Under the pieces are notes generated by a model that worked only from the letters and a program-made list of their open reading frames with translations, made no database searches and was not told the origin of the DNA. 64,000 nt of DNA from Chondrosia reniformis (taxonomy: Eukaryota; Porifera; Demospongiae; Chondrillida; Chondrillidae). The stretch covers positions 341,401 to 405,400 of the forward strand of contig OX359198.1 of assembly GCA_947172415.1 (NCBI GenBank), given 5' to 3'. The position numbers and the translations under genes were made by a program. Shown piece after piece: positions 10,366-22,080 of this stretch (positions are counted from its first letter, which is position 1; each line of letters opens with the position of its first letter).

Positions 10366-12834
10366 GACTAACCTTGAAGAGAGCTTTGGATTAAGATACA
10401 GGAGTCTTTCTTTCTTTTTTTCCTTTCTTTCATCTTCTTCTCCACTGGACCTGGGCCTGGGCATATATGTTATCTTCCCTCCACACTAAAGTCCTCCTTT
10501 ACATAGCTTTGGAAAATGGCTCTAAAGGTCTGTCCTCACCAGACCACAGTGTCCACTAGTATACCCTTCCCTTCACACTTCCATCCCTGTCTTCCTTATT
10601 AGGAAGAAGGGGGTGATTGTGAATGTCAGCTCAGGATTTGGTCGCTTCCCTGGTTCCATGAACATGGTTTACTCAGCCACTAAAGTATACTCTGACTTCT
10701 TCTCCAGAGCTCTGCAACATGAGTACTCTGACAAGGGAATCATTGTGCAGGTAAACATGACAAAAACTGATAGCACTCAGAACTGTATATACCTTAAGTA
10801 GTATACCTAACATTTATCTTTTTCTGTGCTTAAAATACATTACCAAGCTAAGTAGGGAAATGTCTTTATACATATGATGTAATCCATCTTTCTCAGGGGA
10901 AGAATAAATTAATGGAGAGTTATTACTCAATCTATTTTTTCTTCTGTAATCATCATTGAGTGCATTCTACCAGTACATTAAGTATCTATTCTCATAAAGA
11001 ACTATTTTAGCTATTTTTAAACATCTATTCAGTCACAAAATGCCATAAACATTGATTCTGAATGTAATTCATAAATTAAAACAAAAATAGTTATATTCAT
11101 AATAAATATTCATTTTCCTTTTGCTTTCTAAATATTTTGCTTTAAATATTACCCCATGTATAGGTTTCAATTTTTATCACATCTCTATTATTTATATCAC
11201 TCATTCAGTATATCCTTCCACATCTCCACCAATCTCATCTTCATACACCAATACACAGTTCATTCAGGTCCACTCTACATCTCCTCCTTCACAGTTCAAT
11301 CAGGTCCACTCTACATCTCCTCCTCCTTTACAGTTCATTCAGGTTCACTCTACATCTCCTCCTCCTTTACAGTTCATTCAGGTCCACTCTACATCTCCTC
11401 CTTCACGGTTCATTCTGGTTCACTCTACATCTCCTCCTCCTTTACAGTTCATTCAGGTCCACTCTACATCTCCTCCTTCACGGTTCATTCAGGTTCACTC
11501 TACATCTCCTCCTCCTTTACAGTTCATTCAGGTCCACTCTACATCTCCTCCTTCACGGTTCATTCAGGTTCACTCTACATCTCCTCCTTCTTCACAGTTC
11601 ATTCAGGTTCACTCCACATCTCCTCCTCCTTCACAGTTCATTCAGGTTCACTCTACCTCTCCTCCTTCACAGTTCATTCTGGTCCACTCTACATCTCCTC
11701 CTCCTTCATAGTTCATTCAGGTTCACTCTACATCTCCTCCTCCTTCACAGTTTATTCAGGTCCACTCTACATCTCCTCCTTCACAGTTCAATCAGGTCCA
11801 CTCTACATCTCCTCCTCCTTTACAGTTCATTCAGGTTCACTCTACATCTCCTCCTCCTTTACAGTAAATTCAGGTCCACTCTACATCTCCTCCTTCACGG
11901 TTCATTCTGGTTCACTCTACATCTCCTCCTCCTTTACAGTTCATTCAGGTCCACTCTACATCTCCTCCTTCACGGTTCATTCAGGTTCACTCTACATCTC
12001 CTCCTCCTTTACAGTTCATTCAGGTCCACTCTACATCTCCACCTTCACGGTTCATTCAGGTTCACTCTACATCTCCTCCTCCTTTACAGTTCATTCAGGT
12101 TCACTCTACATCTCCTCCTTCACAATTCATTCAGGTTCACTCTACATCTCCTCCTCCTTTACAGTTCATTCAGGTTCACTCTACATCTCCTCCTCCATGC
12201 AGAGTCTGATGCCTAATGTGGTAACTATTAACATGTCCAAAGTGAAGAGAACCAACACTTTCATACCAAATCCTGCTACTTATACAAGGAGTGCTGTGGG
12301 AACCATCGGCATCCTTCAGAGGACCTCGGGATACCTGTCACACTCTGCCATGGTAACCATGGTTACTGACTTGTGTTTGTGTGATAGTATTTTACTTTGT
12401 GACTAGTGTATTATACATACGTATAAGTATAGAATAGCATTTTATATGTATATGATCTGACATACATTTCAGTGCATGAGATGGTTAACTTTGCAATTTA
12501 ATAAGATCTGTCCTTTATATATAGTTCCTTTACTTCCCATCTCATGCAAGTCAGCACACATTTCTAGCCATGCAGGCCAGATAACTAAATTTTTGAGAGT
12601 ATAGTACATTTGTTTTATCATAAATGAGAACTTATTTGATGTGTTACGCCTTTATTGTTACTATATAGTACTTGACATGTGTAATACTGTATATGGCATA
12701 ATAACAGGGTTTCCCCCATGTAGGCGTGGCTAATGGACTATGTGTTACCAGAGTGGCTACTGATGTATAGTAGTTGGGACACTTGTAGGAAACTTAGAGC
12801 TAAAGCCTTGAAGAAGAAGCAGAAAGGACAGTAG
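10002..12834 (+). pseudogene. HSD17B12: HSD17B12-like copy 2, 3' exons intact
   Basis: Exons: 10002-10060 (NNVG segment, here INVG), about 10126-10219, 10603-10750, 12203-12352 and 12724-12834. The second exon has a 14-base tandem duplication (ACCATTTGGAATAT twice) that shifts the frame into a stop. The third holds the reductase active site (VNVSSG, then YSATK, the YxxxK motif). The last two encode the C-terminal region, ending KALKKKQKGQ, whose KxKxx end fits an ER-retrieval signal. The phases of exons 3 to 5 agree and are open. On its own the copy is broken in its 5' exons, but splicing from copy 1 (7719, phase 2) to 10603 would restore a frame. No N-terminal cofactor-binding exons are visible. 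Known family function: reduction of 3-oxoacyl-CoA in very-long-chain fatty acid elongation. Confidence 0.75.
11240..12195 (+). repeat. Minisatellite abutting a 3' splice site
   Basis: About 30 units of 31-34 bases (TTCATTCAGGTYCACTCTAC followed by ATCTCCTCCTCC and TTYACAG). It ends directly at the acceptor of the HSD17B12 exon at 12203. Each unit contains a pyrimidine tract followed by CAG, so it is an array of 3'-splice-site-like sequences. Long open frames through it are a by-product of the repeat. Confidence 0.9.
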
Positions 12835-13196
12835 ACTCTTGTTTACTTAGTTGTATATGTTTCAGTTAGCTACAATAGAAGAGAAACATGTTTAAGGCCA
12901 AAGCTGATTTCAAAGCAGCACATATCCTGCATCCAATGACATAAAGTTCAATCACAGATCATTGTGTACTACAAATGTTGTTTCCGGGACTTTGGAGTCA
13001 TGCATATATATGGTGTATTATTTGTCCTTGTATAACTTCATGCAGAGTTCTAGCATATATATGTACAACTACATAATTAAATATTGAGATTCTCAAGTTT
13101 TATTCCAGTGATAAATTGCAACTCTTTCAGAATGTACATGTATAATATTATACAGCTAGAAAATCACAGTAGAATATATAAAGAACCCTAACAGTT
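12835..13196. other. Intergenic, convergent gene ends
   Basis: Spacer between the HSD17B12 copy (plus) and the receptor-like gene (minus). It probably holds both 3' untranslated regions. No coding frame seen. Confidence 0.4.
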
Positions 13197-14267
13197 TTAA
13201 GTTGTTCCTTTCTTTTTCATCTGTCTATTTAATACGAACATAAAGACTATTACTATAATTACTATTATATATAATAATAAAAATATAACAATTGGAACTA
13301 CTATAGCTGGAACGTTTGTAGCAGGTGATCCTGTTGTTGGATTTGTTGGCATATGAGCTGTTATAAAATTTAAAAGGATTCATTATACATCACAAATACA
13401 AGACAGGTAATATATATGTCTATATGTAACTTGAAAATTTATGTGTTGTAGAAATATTATTTGCATTGTATGGCCATGGCATGTAGCATAAGACATACCT
13501 TGACAAGAAAGAAGTGACTCGAAAATTGAAGGTAAGATATAACTTGGGAATTTCAAGTAATAACTCATATTCTGAGATCCATTGAATCTTAATTGGAATG
13601 CCTTGCATGGCACTTGATAATTTTCACTGCAGCTGTACATCTCATTCATTGCTAATGGCATTAATTCACTTGTATTCTGAATCAATATAACAATAGGAGT
13701 TCCAAGTGCATCATTATAGTTAGATACTTCTGTTTTGATAGTAAACTCTCCCCCTCCCACCTTCATGCAGCTGATCTTTTGGAAATCTACATATATACAT
13801 GTTTTCATATGGAAACGTATATCAAAACAAGAAGAAAGTGATCATACTAACCATCTAGAGATGTACAGAGGATGTGATATATTCACTATTATTATTTCAA
13901 AGCTCCTTATAAGACTTACCAGCATATGAAATGTTCTGTTGTGTGCAGCGACGATTTGGACGAAGCAATCCTTCAACACCAACTCTAACTTCCATATCCA
14001 TTGAAGTAGCATTTAAACCGGGTAAATATAGAGTAGCATTGTTTTTGGAACAGTTCAACACAGGTGCACTTGCTAGACTGCAGTTGTTGCAAACCATATG
14101 ATTGACATTAAAGCAAAAACAACAGCTATTGCCTTGGTTATCAAGTAGTGTATAGCTCACTGAAACATTGAAACTTGTATTTACTGCAATGTCAATTATA
14201 TAATCATTTGGGCAATATAGGTAGTTGAAAGTAACATTTGCAATTGAATTTGAGCATTCTTCTGGAG
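13197..14267 (-). CDS. Type-I membrane protein, receptor family (5' partial)
   Basis: Exons: 14267-13920, 13786-13499 and 13357-13197 (TAA), all joined in phase 1. The first two encode a Cys- and Asn-rich ectodomain (CCFCFNVN, CNNCSLASAP, NATLYLPGLNAT, CTQQNISYAG) with several N-glycosylation sequons. It aligns with the ectodomain of the gene at 30574-32105 (CGCFCTNE, NGSATLYLPSAD, CTRQRILFAG) with the same intron phases. The last exon encodes a single membrane helix (IVVPIVIFLLLYIIVIIVIV) and a short basic tail, RQMKKKGTT, without an NPxY motif. The signal peptide exon was not found upstream, so the 5' end is either missed or lost. Function unknown; cell-surface recognition is a guess from its shape. 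Confidence 0.65.
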
Positions 14268-14641
14268 CTGCATAATATACAGATACAATATTGTACAGTG
14301 CAAGTTACAAAATACCATGTATATACGTACATTCTATCAAACTATATTGATACACTGTATAATAAATATACATATATATATATATATATATTGCTATATA
14401 CGTACGTACACGAGACCCTTCATGCACCTTAATTCTTCAATTAATTAAAGGTTGCATTAGCTATGTATTTGTAAAAATTCTAAATCTCAGCAGCGGTGAT
14501 CAAGATGGCGTTTTGACCCTTGTGAGAATAGATTTTAAGGTGTTGGTGGCTTTATTGATATTCAAGGGACTGCAAATTCTTTGGAGGGTCTCTCTCATAT
14601 TCCTTTGACATAGGGTATGCAAAGGAATTTCTCTTCACTGA

Positions 14642-14862
14642 CACAGGATCAAATATCAGGTTTCAGAAGGCATGAAACTTATTTGAAACTCTATGAACTG
14701 CCAGGTTTCAAAAGGTATGAAAGTATGTATAAAACTCGGAAAGGGGGCTGTTAAAATTTGAAACCAGCGAAATTAATCTGTTAGCGCATTCATGAGCACC
14801 TTTTGAAACCTGGCTGTTCAAATAGATTTCAAACCATATGAAACCTGTAATTTGATCCTGTG
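14642..14862. mobile_element. MITE-like inverted repeat
   Basis: The ends are inverted copies (CACAGGATCAAA ... TTTGATCCTGTG) with further inner inverted matches (CAGGTTTCA / TGAAACCTG). No coding capacity. Length about 221 bases, as for a non-autonomous DNA transposon. No clear target-site duplication. Confidence 0.65.
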
Positions 14863-15817
14863 TGATGGGCTTGTCATCTGCCTTCTTGCTCTTAAATTAT
14901 GTTAACTTATGGCTTCCTGTTCGTAACCTTGTATATACAGTGCAAGTTAGAATATACTAAGGTAATCTAAATAAATAAATAAACATGCAAGTAGTTAGAG
15001 TTTAAAAACTCGTGGGGCTGCCGCCCCCCGAATCAACTCGAACTACTTGGCCGTATCGTTGGCGTTTAATATATATATTCGTAATACTAACGATTGAGGA
15101 CGCTTAAGTGTCCTGAACATTATAAATAGCGACAGAAAAGCTTCGTTAACTAAAGCTTCCTGAACGCCGCCATTTGCAAAACGATGTATTGATGTATATA
15201 AGTTGTGAATAAAAGGGAATGCCTTATATTAGTTAAGCAAAACGTAGCCACTTAGGGATGGTACATGCGCTCTTTTCCGTTCGTTCCAAAATTTAATTAC
15301 ATGCGGTAGGTGACCAGAAACGAGGCTTATATAGGATGGTCTAACCGAAATGTGTGCTGCATATATATAGGTGATACCTTAATCGAATTTCACAAACCAC
15401 CATTAAAAGTGTCTAGTTTGAATAAATAAGGCAGCTTTTATCTAATTTACCATGCACTGTAACCACATGAATAGATAGTCAAAATTTGTACATATAGGTA
15501 TTTATTACCGTATAATGGATCACAGCTGCTATTCCTAGTGAAAGGGTTCGCGAACCCCCCGCAGAAGAAGGCTGTCGTAATAACAAGCAAAATCTGGGCC
15601 ATAACCTGACACAAGTCTTGTTGGAGGTCCCGGTGGCGGTTGCATATGACATATATACGATTTTGATTATTCTATATGCTATGAATATTCTTATAGAATA
15701 ATCGTATATATATATAATATATGCATCCATCCGCCTACTTTGATACGTACAGTGCAAGTTCTAGACGGTCTATATAGAATATCATTATTTTGCATGCAAT
15801 TATAAAGGGATCGAAGG
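14863..15817. other. Divergent intergenic region
   Basis: Lies between the minus-strand gene at 13197 and the plus-strand gene at 15818, so it probably contains the plus gene's promoter and perhaps missing 5' exons of the minus gene. A GC-richer patch around 15005-15060 and another at 15540-15640 stand out from the AT-rich background. I recognise no protein in either. Confidence 0.4.
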
Positions 15818-18800
15818 ATGTGTAGGACTCCCCTCTCCTTACTTGTAATTGTATTTTATTTCTGCTGTAACAGTAAGTATAGCTATAATAGGTAATGAGA
15901 AATATATGACTTGATAAATTAGTGCAAGCATTATGTGACTTCTGTACAATATAGGATCAGAAGCAAGCGTAACGAAACTACATTTTGTGGCAGACATCAG
16001 TTGCTATGGAGAAGCCATCATGAGGTGTTCCACAAACTTCAGCCTTGTCGAGGATATTCTTTTCTACTACGAGCAGCCATCGCTGGTTCCCAAAAGTTAT
16101 TATCCAAATATTTACTATCCGAACAAGTTCAGGGTATCCGAATATCACAGGAGTAATCAGTTTTTATATCAGGATCTTATTATTTTTGATGTTTATGGCC
16201 TAAATGGATCGTTATATAGCTGTCAGCACTATGAAGAAAGTGGTCTCTCTAATATTTTGGAACTGATTTTACCAGGTATGTATTAGTCGATCTTTGAGCG
16301 TCTAAAAACGCAGTTTGTCTTGGCAAATCTTCTGGTCGACGTTTCGAAAGATGTACCATCTTAAAGATATGTTCGACGCAGATCCTTATTCTAAAGTTAA
16401 ATAAAAACATTCAAAAATGAAGTTAAAAGTAGGGATGGCACTATAACAGTGATTGGCACATCTAGAAAAAGTAACGAAACAAGAAAGTGATCATATGGTA
16501 AGGCTAACATTGCAGAAGTGGCATACTGAAACTTAACTATACACATCACTTCTATGTTTGGGCGCATCATGGATATACTAGAAGTAGGGATCGATGCGCC
16601 CAAACATAGAAGTGATGTGTATAGTTAAGTTTCAGTATGCCACTTCTGCAATGTTAGCCTTACCATATGATCACTTTCTTGTTTCGTTACTTTTTCTAGA
16701 TGTGCCAATCACTGTTATAGTGCCATCCCTACTTTTAACTTCATTTTTGAATGTTTTTATTTAACTTGTATTGCTCCTTTTTTCTTGTTAATATTTGTTT
16801 TGAAAGTTTTCTTGGCGAAAACTCGAAATAAAGTAGCAGAATAGACGATATAATAGAGCTCTAAATTAAAAAATGGCGTCCGAAAAGATCCCAAATTTGA
16901 TAAGATGTTTTCTACCGTTCTTTAACATTCAGTTTAGGATATTAAAGGGTCCATAATCGTTAAGAATACGACTGTATATAGGCCCTGCAAAGCGACTAAG
17001 AAATTCGATCGCGGGTAACGGCAGTACCACAAATATTACTCATTCGGGTTACTTATTTTATATACAGAGAATTTGAAACTTAATTAAAAAATGGCGTTCA
17101 AAGAGGCCTTAAATTTGGCACTTTTAAAAGTAACACGCTTCGGTTGGAGCGCGTTGAAATCTAGGGTAGCCTATTCCCTAGTTCGGAAACATTCATGACG
17201 ATTTAGTATTTGTATGTACCTGCGTAAGCTCGCATGTTAGCGCTAGCTCATTTGAAAAAAGAAGAAGAAGAAGAAGAAGAAGAAGAAGAAGAAAAAATGA
17301 GGAATTGCAGAATTTGGCCTATTTCGGTTTAACCACTTTGCGAAGGTTGTAGAGCATCGTAACATGTTTTGGCGTTTAGAAAAGCATGCAAAAACGACTG
17401 CAAACACACGAATGCAACCAAAAATCTGAACGTTGTTGATTTATGAGGTGTTAATTGATAATACATTGAATAGGGCGGCCATGTTTTTTTTCGGCCATCC
17501 CTACTTATAGAGTACTACCGTACTCTATGATTGGGCACTTGCACGTGACGTCACAAAGCGATTGCGAAATCGAACGTGTGGCAAGAAAGTGTGTTACGGT
17601 ATAGGGAAACTGAACGTTTTTTGTTTTATTGCATGCGACGATGGTCCGATCTTGCTCCGCGTTCGGTTGTAGCAACAGAGACACCAAAGAGAGCAGAAGA
17701 AGAGGTTTAAAGTTCTATCGTATTCCGGTAAACGTGGAAAAGAGGCGGTTATGGCTTAGTGCCATTAATAGAAAGGATTTTAATCCACCATCAGATGCTG
17801 CTATTTGTAGTGACCATTTTGTTGGAGGGGTAAAGAGCGATGAGAAAGATTCACCAGCATATGTACCAACACTGTTCTCCTTTACATCCACTTCTAAGAA
17901 GCGCCAAGCAACACAAGGCCTAGAGAGATGGAAGACAGCAAAAAGAAGATCTGAAGAAGCATCCAATAAAGCAGAACTGTCAGGAATATTTGGTGAGGAT
18001 TTGCCATCTTCCCTTGTAGAATCATCAGCCACTGAAGTTTATCCAGATATCGGTAAAGACAACAGTGTAGACATGAGTGTGCAGACAGATACGACTATAG
18101 CAGAACTACATCAGCTGGAGAGTGATAATTATTCCCGACAGGAAGAAATTACCCTACTGAAGGAACAGATTGGTGCTCCATTAGGTTTTCCAACTGAAGA
18201 AAAGTTGAAAGAAGATAGTAAGCTCTTAGGCTTATACACTGGCTTTAGTAATTTTTTAATCCTAAAAGCATTATTTGAGGTAGTAGCTAAGGCTGTTCCT
18301 CATTCAAGGCATTATAAGTTCTCTGCTTTCAGCAGTTTTATATTAACTATGATGAAATTAAGATTAAATACTCCAAATTTGGACTTGGCCTATCGTTTTG
18401 GTATATCCAAGTCTACAGTTGGTAGAATCCTAAAACGGTGGATATATGCTCTGGACTCCAGGATGAGTTCTGCATTGATTAAGTGGCCCAGCCATGAAGC
18501 TTTGAGAAGGACCATGCCCTTTTGTTTTAGGGTACACTATGGGCTTAGAGTGGCAGCAATCATCAACTGTTTTGAAATATTCATTGAGAAGCCATCCAAC
18601 TTACTTGCTAAAGCATCCACTTGGTCACAGTATAAACACTACAATACGGCCAAGTATTTAATCAGTATTACTCCCCAAGGGGTTGTAAATTTTATTTCCA
18701 AAGGCTGGGGTGGACGTGCTTCAGATAGGTATATTGTGGAAAACTCTGGGTTTCTAAACAATATCCTCCCAGGTGATGTAATATTAGCTGGTGTTGGTGC

Positions 18801-20994
18801 AATAGGTGCCTCTCTGCAGATACCTGCCTTTACAAGAGGTAAAATAATTTATTAGTATTAGAATAAAATTATAAGGATGTAGATTAATCTATATAGTTGC
18901 TCTATATGTATATGCAAAATATATATCAAAACTATATAGCTTCATGGTTACAAAGTTCCAAGTTTAACAGACGATGTATAACTGAATAGCGTTTGTTTCA
19001 CGGAGGTGTTATTTCTTACCTAAGAGGTGGCAAAGATGATAAGTCTTCAGTTAAATCGCTATCCTTTAGTGTATATGGGTCCTGACCATCCAGCAGCTTC
19101 ACTTTGGACAAGTATCGTCCCTTCTGTGCCTTGTCTAGCTTGAAATATTCGTCCGATCGTAGTAAATCTTCGGCCATAACGTTTTACGCTATACTATTAC
19201 GAACGTTTTTGCCACACGTGACGTCACGAAGCTGTTACCGCAACGTTCCCGCAAAAAACGTGCAAGTGCCCTATTAACAAAAGTTTTAAATCGTCCTATA
19301 CTTCCCCATGTATTAGATTAAGTATCCTTTTCACAGGAAATTCGATAAGATAAAATGAAGAAAGATATGTGGCGTGCACAGAGTATTTCATTCGTTATGG
19401 CTGCTAAGCACAGAACTTTAACCACTACTATATATAAGCCCAAAAGCATCCAAGTCGAGTGCGGGGGATAGCAGACTTTTTAACATCCTTGTATATTATG
19501 CATCTTCAAATTGTTTTTAATTCTTTAATTAAAACTGTTAATATTTATCATGCCTGCAGATGAAAGGGAATGCAAGAATGTAACCAGTGAGCACATGTAT
19601 ATACATCTGCAAGTTGCTAGAATACATTGCATGCCTTCAACTTAAACAATCTAAAATACCTGCCATTTTCCTACAATATCATACTAGATTATAAAATGAG
19701 GATTACATATGTATAATGTGTGTTTAGGAGTTGAAATCTTAGGAATATTCCCAATGTTGCAAAATGGATCCTTGGTGTATGTTCTGGCATTGAAGGTCAG
19801 CTTCACAAGACTTAGTGATATTTGAATTAATTCCCATCCATGTATTATATAGCTTTCAGGGCCAGACCTTGGTCAATTTTATCAATTGGAGATCATTTTG
19901 TTTGCAAATGAAGATAATTCAATCACAAAATGGCTGCCTTCAGATGCAACATGGTTTGCATTTGAAGAGGCTGATGTTTCAGGTTTAAATGGTGAATCTA
20001 ATATTAGGGTTGAAGTGGCAGTACATAATAAGAAAAATAACAGCATTGTAATTGCAAAAGAATCAGCTAGAGTGAAAATGCCCTTCAGTAAGCAATGCAA
20101 CTGGCATGATAATGTGTATATGCTGCATCCATATTTATGTATCAAAGTGGGATGCACTCCTCACATATATACGCGACAAATTGTATATATAATCCTATAG
20201 GTATAAACACAATATTTCAACACAGAGGTCTTCATCAGCATAATGAGATTACACCTTTAAATATGAGACATGCATGTGTTGAGTAATGATAAAAGAGGCA
20301 GTGAATGATCATGATTAATAATAAATGAGATGAGTAAATGTATACTTTATATACATATACAGATGCAAAAGTAGTGAGTGACTTACAGGTGAAAGCCCAT
20401 TTACAACAAGGTGGAACAGCAACTGTAGAAGTCATTTTGGGAATAATTACAAGTGATATTGACCTAATTCTGAGAATAATGCTAAAAGGTCCTAGTGGAG
20501 TACAGAATTATGACTTAAATATTTCAAGATCTGTTGACATCTACTCTAATCCTGATAAATGGTTATTGAAAAAAACAGTTTACATTACAGATTTAGATAT
20601 CAATGCAAATTATACAGCTGAAACTATTATTTTCAATTCAAACAATGATTTTCTCTATAAACATGAAGCAGTTTCATTACCATTGAAAGATCTTAAAAAG
20701 AAACTAATTCCTAATCAAAGTGAAGAACCTAACACGATACTATTTTTACCTACTGGCTCTGTTATCAGCATTGCTGTGGTAACTGTCATTATTGTGACGG
20801 GAGTTGTAACTATGGCTGTTTTGGGATCCCTTTGTATATTATACAAGCAAAAGAGATACAACACCAACCAAATGAAAGAGAAAGGCATTGAAGATCTACA
20901 GATAAATGCTATAAATATTCAGGCTAATCCTGCTTATGAAGTGGTACATTTTGAATTCAAGAATAGCCAGAATGCAAAGGAATACACCACATAA
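15818..20994 (+). CDS. NPxY-tailed type-I membrane receptor, intact
   Basis: Exons: 15818-15872, 15955-16275, 19860-20087 and 20363-20994; all junctions are phase 1 and the frame is open (411 aa). Exon 1 encodes a hydrophobic signal peptide (MCRTPLSLLVIVFYFC). Exons 2-4 encode an ectodomain of unknown fold with few Cys. Near residue 335 there is one membrane helix (ISIAVVTVIIVTGVVTMAVL). The cytosolic tail contains NPAYEV, an NPxY motif of the kind bound by PTB domains or by endocytic adaptors. The 3.6 kb intron 2 holds a fold-back element and a THAP transposon. Paralogs or fragments lie at 34-543 and 8454-8815, and genes with a related architecture at 13197-14267 and 30574-32105. The product should sit at the cell surface; ligand and role are unknown. 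Confidence 0.8.
16394..16767. repeat. Near-perfect fold-back repeat
   Basis: Two 175-base arms (16394-16568 and 16593-16767) are inverted copies around a 24-base spacer. Inside each arm lies AGTAGGGATGGCAC, which looks like a transposon end. One extra arm occurs at about 30337-30510 and diverged arms at 8265-8453 and 23500-23690. In a transcript of the host gene it would form a long hairpin. Confidence 0.9.
17262..17293 (+). repeat. GAA microsatellite
   Basis: A run of GAA triplets in the receptor intron, ending in an A-rich tail. Confidence 0.9.
17641..18855 (+). pseudogene. THAP-domain DDE_Tnp_4 transposase, damaged
   Basis: The N-terminus is a THAP zinc-finger (Cys in CSAFGCSNRD, then ICSDHF with the closing Cys and His, and a final VPTLF). 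Next come a low-complexity linker, a helix-turn-helix (LDLAYRFGISKSTVGRIL) and a DDE_Tnp_4 core. The core has CFEIFIEKPSNLLAKASTW, then GGRASD, then PGDVILAG. The first catalytic Asp, expected before CFEIF, is Asn (IINCFE). The DRGF block expected after VILA is missing and replaced by GVGAIGAS. The frame then stops soon after IPAFTRGK. It therefore keeps the DNA-binding part but should be catalytically dead. I chose the ATG at 17641, just before the THAP motif. Confidence 0.85.
19020..19177 (-). CDS. Short accessory exon of the THAP transposon
   Basis: An ATG-initiated frame of 52 codons plus two bases (starts MAEDLLRSDEYFKLD) that ends at a good donor (TTAG|GTAAGA). It lies just inside the right end of the element and faces the transposase. 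Charged, with KLDKAQKGRYLSKVKLLDG. It is probably the first exon of the element's second gene, whose remaining exons are lost or unseen. Function unknown. Confidence 0.45.
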
Positions 20995-21693
20995 AGGAAT
21001 ATCACCAAAATGTACTAAGAACAAATACGTACGACAATAACCCTTTGCAAACATGCAACCTGCATGGAACACTGGTTTAATTTTTTTCTTCTTGACTTAT
21101 ATATGTATATTCATTTTATTGTTTCACTATTTATTACTGTATGTAACTGATGTTTTTGTACATACCAATGTATTCATTTTTATTTTATCTGAATAATTAA
21201 AGAACCCAGGACAGCTGGTTATAATCACCAGTGCTCTGCCACTGAGCTACAATTGCCACAACAATATACTCTATCCATTTTCCCCTCTTTACTAAGTAAC
21301 AATCTCTATTGTGCCACATCTTGCATGGGTGAAAAGAATGTGCAGCTGCAGATAATGCTGTCCATCATCCATCATTAAAAGTCCGATTTAACTGTAGATT
21401 TATGTAGCTATTGCCATGGAAACTACACAAAAACACTTTTTTTATTGGGAAATAAACTTCCGGAGTTGTATATAATATATGCAGGGAAACTATATACACA
21501 ACCCAACTTACAAAATTCCCTACTTGTCACAGTACACCAATTACACCACCTGGAAGGATGGACCACCTACACAGTACAGTAAACTATGAATATCTAAAAA
21601 CAGAGTGTTTAGCCAATCATGCAAATTGCAAAGTTTATGCATACATAGTATATAATTTAAATCAGTTTGAGTCTCTTTAATTCAAATAAATAA
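20995..21693. other. 3' flank between convergent genes
   Basis: Contains the receptor 3' untranslated region and a tRNA-like relic at about 21197-21260. The rest is AT-rich with no coding frame recognised. Confidence 0.4.
21197..21260 (-). repeat. tRNA-like relic (possible SINE head)
   Basis: Read on the minus strand it starts GGCAATTGTAGCTCAGTGGC, an A-box, and continues to TCCTGGGTTC, part of a B-box. The 3' acceptor half is missing. A related copy at about 26413-26477 has both GGCAATT ends. It is too short and incomplete for a working tRNA. Confidence 0.5.
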
Positions 21694-21979
21694 TTATTTC
21701 TTCTTCTTCTCTTTCTTGCACTTCTCCTCATCAATAGGAGCTGCTTTCACAAACTTGATAATGTCTCTATATTGAGGAGGCATCCACTGTTTTAGTACAT
21801 CTGGCACTGCCACGCCCTCCTCTGTCTGGTAGTTCTCCAGGATGGCACAGATGGTTCTGGTGGTGGCACACAATGTGGCATTCAACATGTGAACAAACTC
21901 AGTCTGTGGAGAAGAAGATGTCACATGTGAGGCTCAATATATGAATAGCAGTTCCATACACTTTAAAGAATTTCATCTT

Positions 21980-22080
21980 TTAATCTTTTTTGAGCATCTA
22001 AAGATGCATGTTTTTGTTGAAACATCTGACAAGAATTCTGAGAGGCTGTGTAGATGCTCAAAAGAGATTGAAAGATGAAC
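21980..22080. repeat. Small inverted-repeat element
   Basis: Ends are inverted (TTCATCTTTTAATCTTTTTT.. / AAAAGAGATTGAAAGATGAA, with GAGCATCT / AGATGCTC inside). About 100 bases, in a SerRS intron. Probably a short MITE. Confidence 0.55.

Larger units (their letters stand above)
17533..19271. mobile_element. THAP/DDE DNA transposon in receptor intron
   Basis: The ends are inverted copies of GGGCACTTGCACGT, with further subterminal GTGACGTCAC boxes on both sides. Between them are a plus-strand THAP-DDE transposase and, facing it, a short minus-strand exon. The layout fits the PIF/Harbinger-IS4EU group. Flanks do not show an obvious target duplication. It lies wholly inside intron 2 of the receptor gene. 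Confidence 0.75.

Noticed and set aside
11121-12406. Open frames of 416 and 196 aa (SGPLYISS, QVHSTSPP repeats)
   Set aside because: By-products of the HSD17B12 intron minisatellite. Only the last part (from 12203) is a real exon.
15479-15757. 92-aa minus-strand frame
   Set aside because: Its central GC-rich part looks unlike the background, but I found no family, start context or splice partner to support a gene.
21197-21260. Functional tRNA gene
   Set aside because: A- and B-box-like motifs exist, but the acceptor stem and anticodon arm are incomplete here and in the copies at 26413 and 32350.
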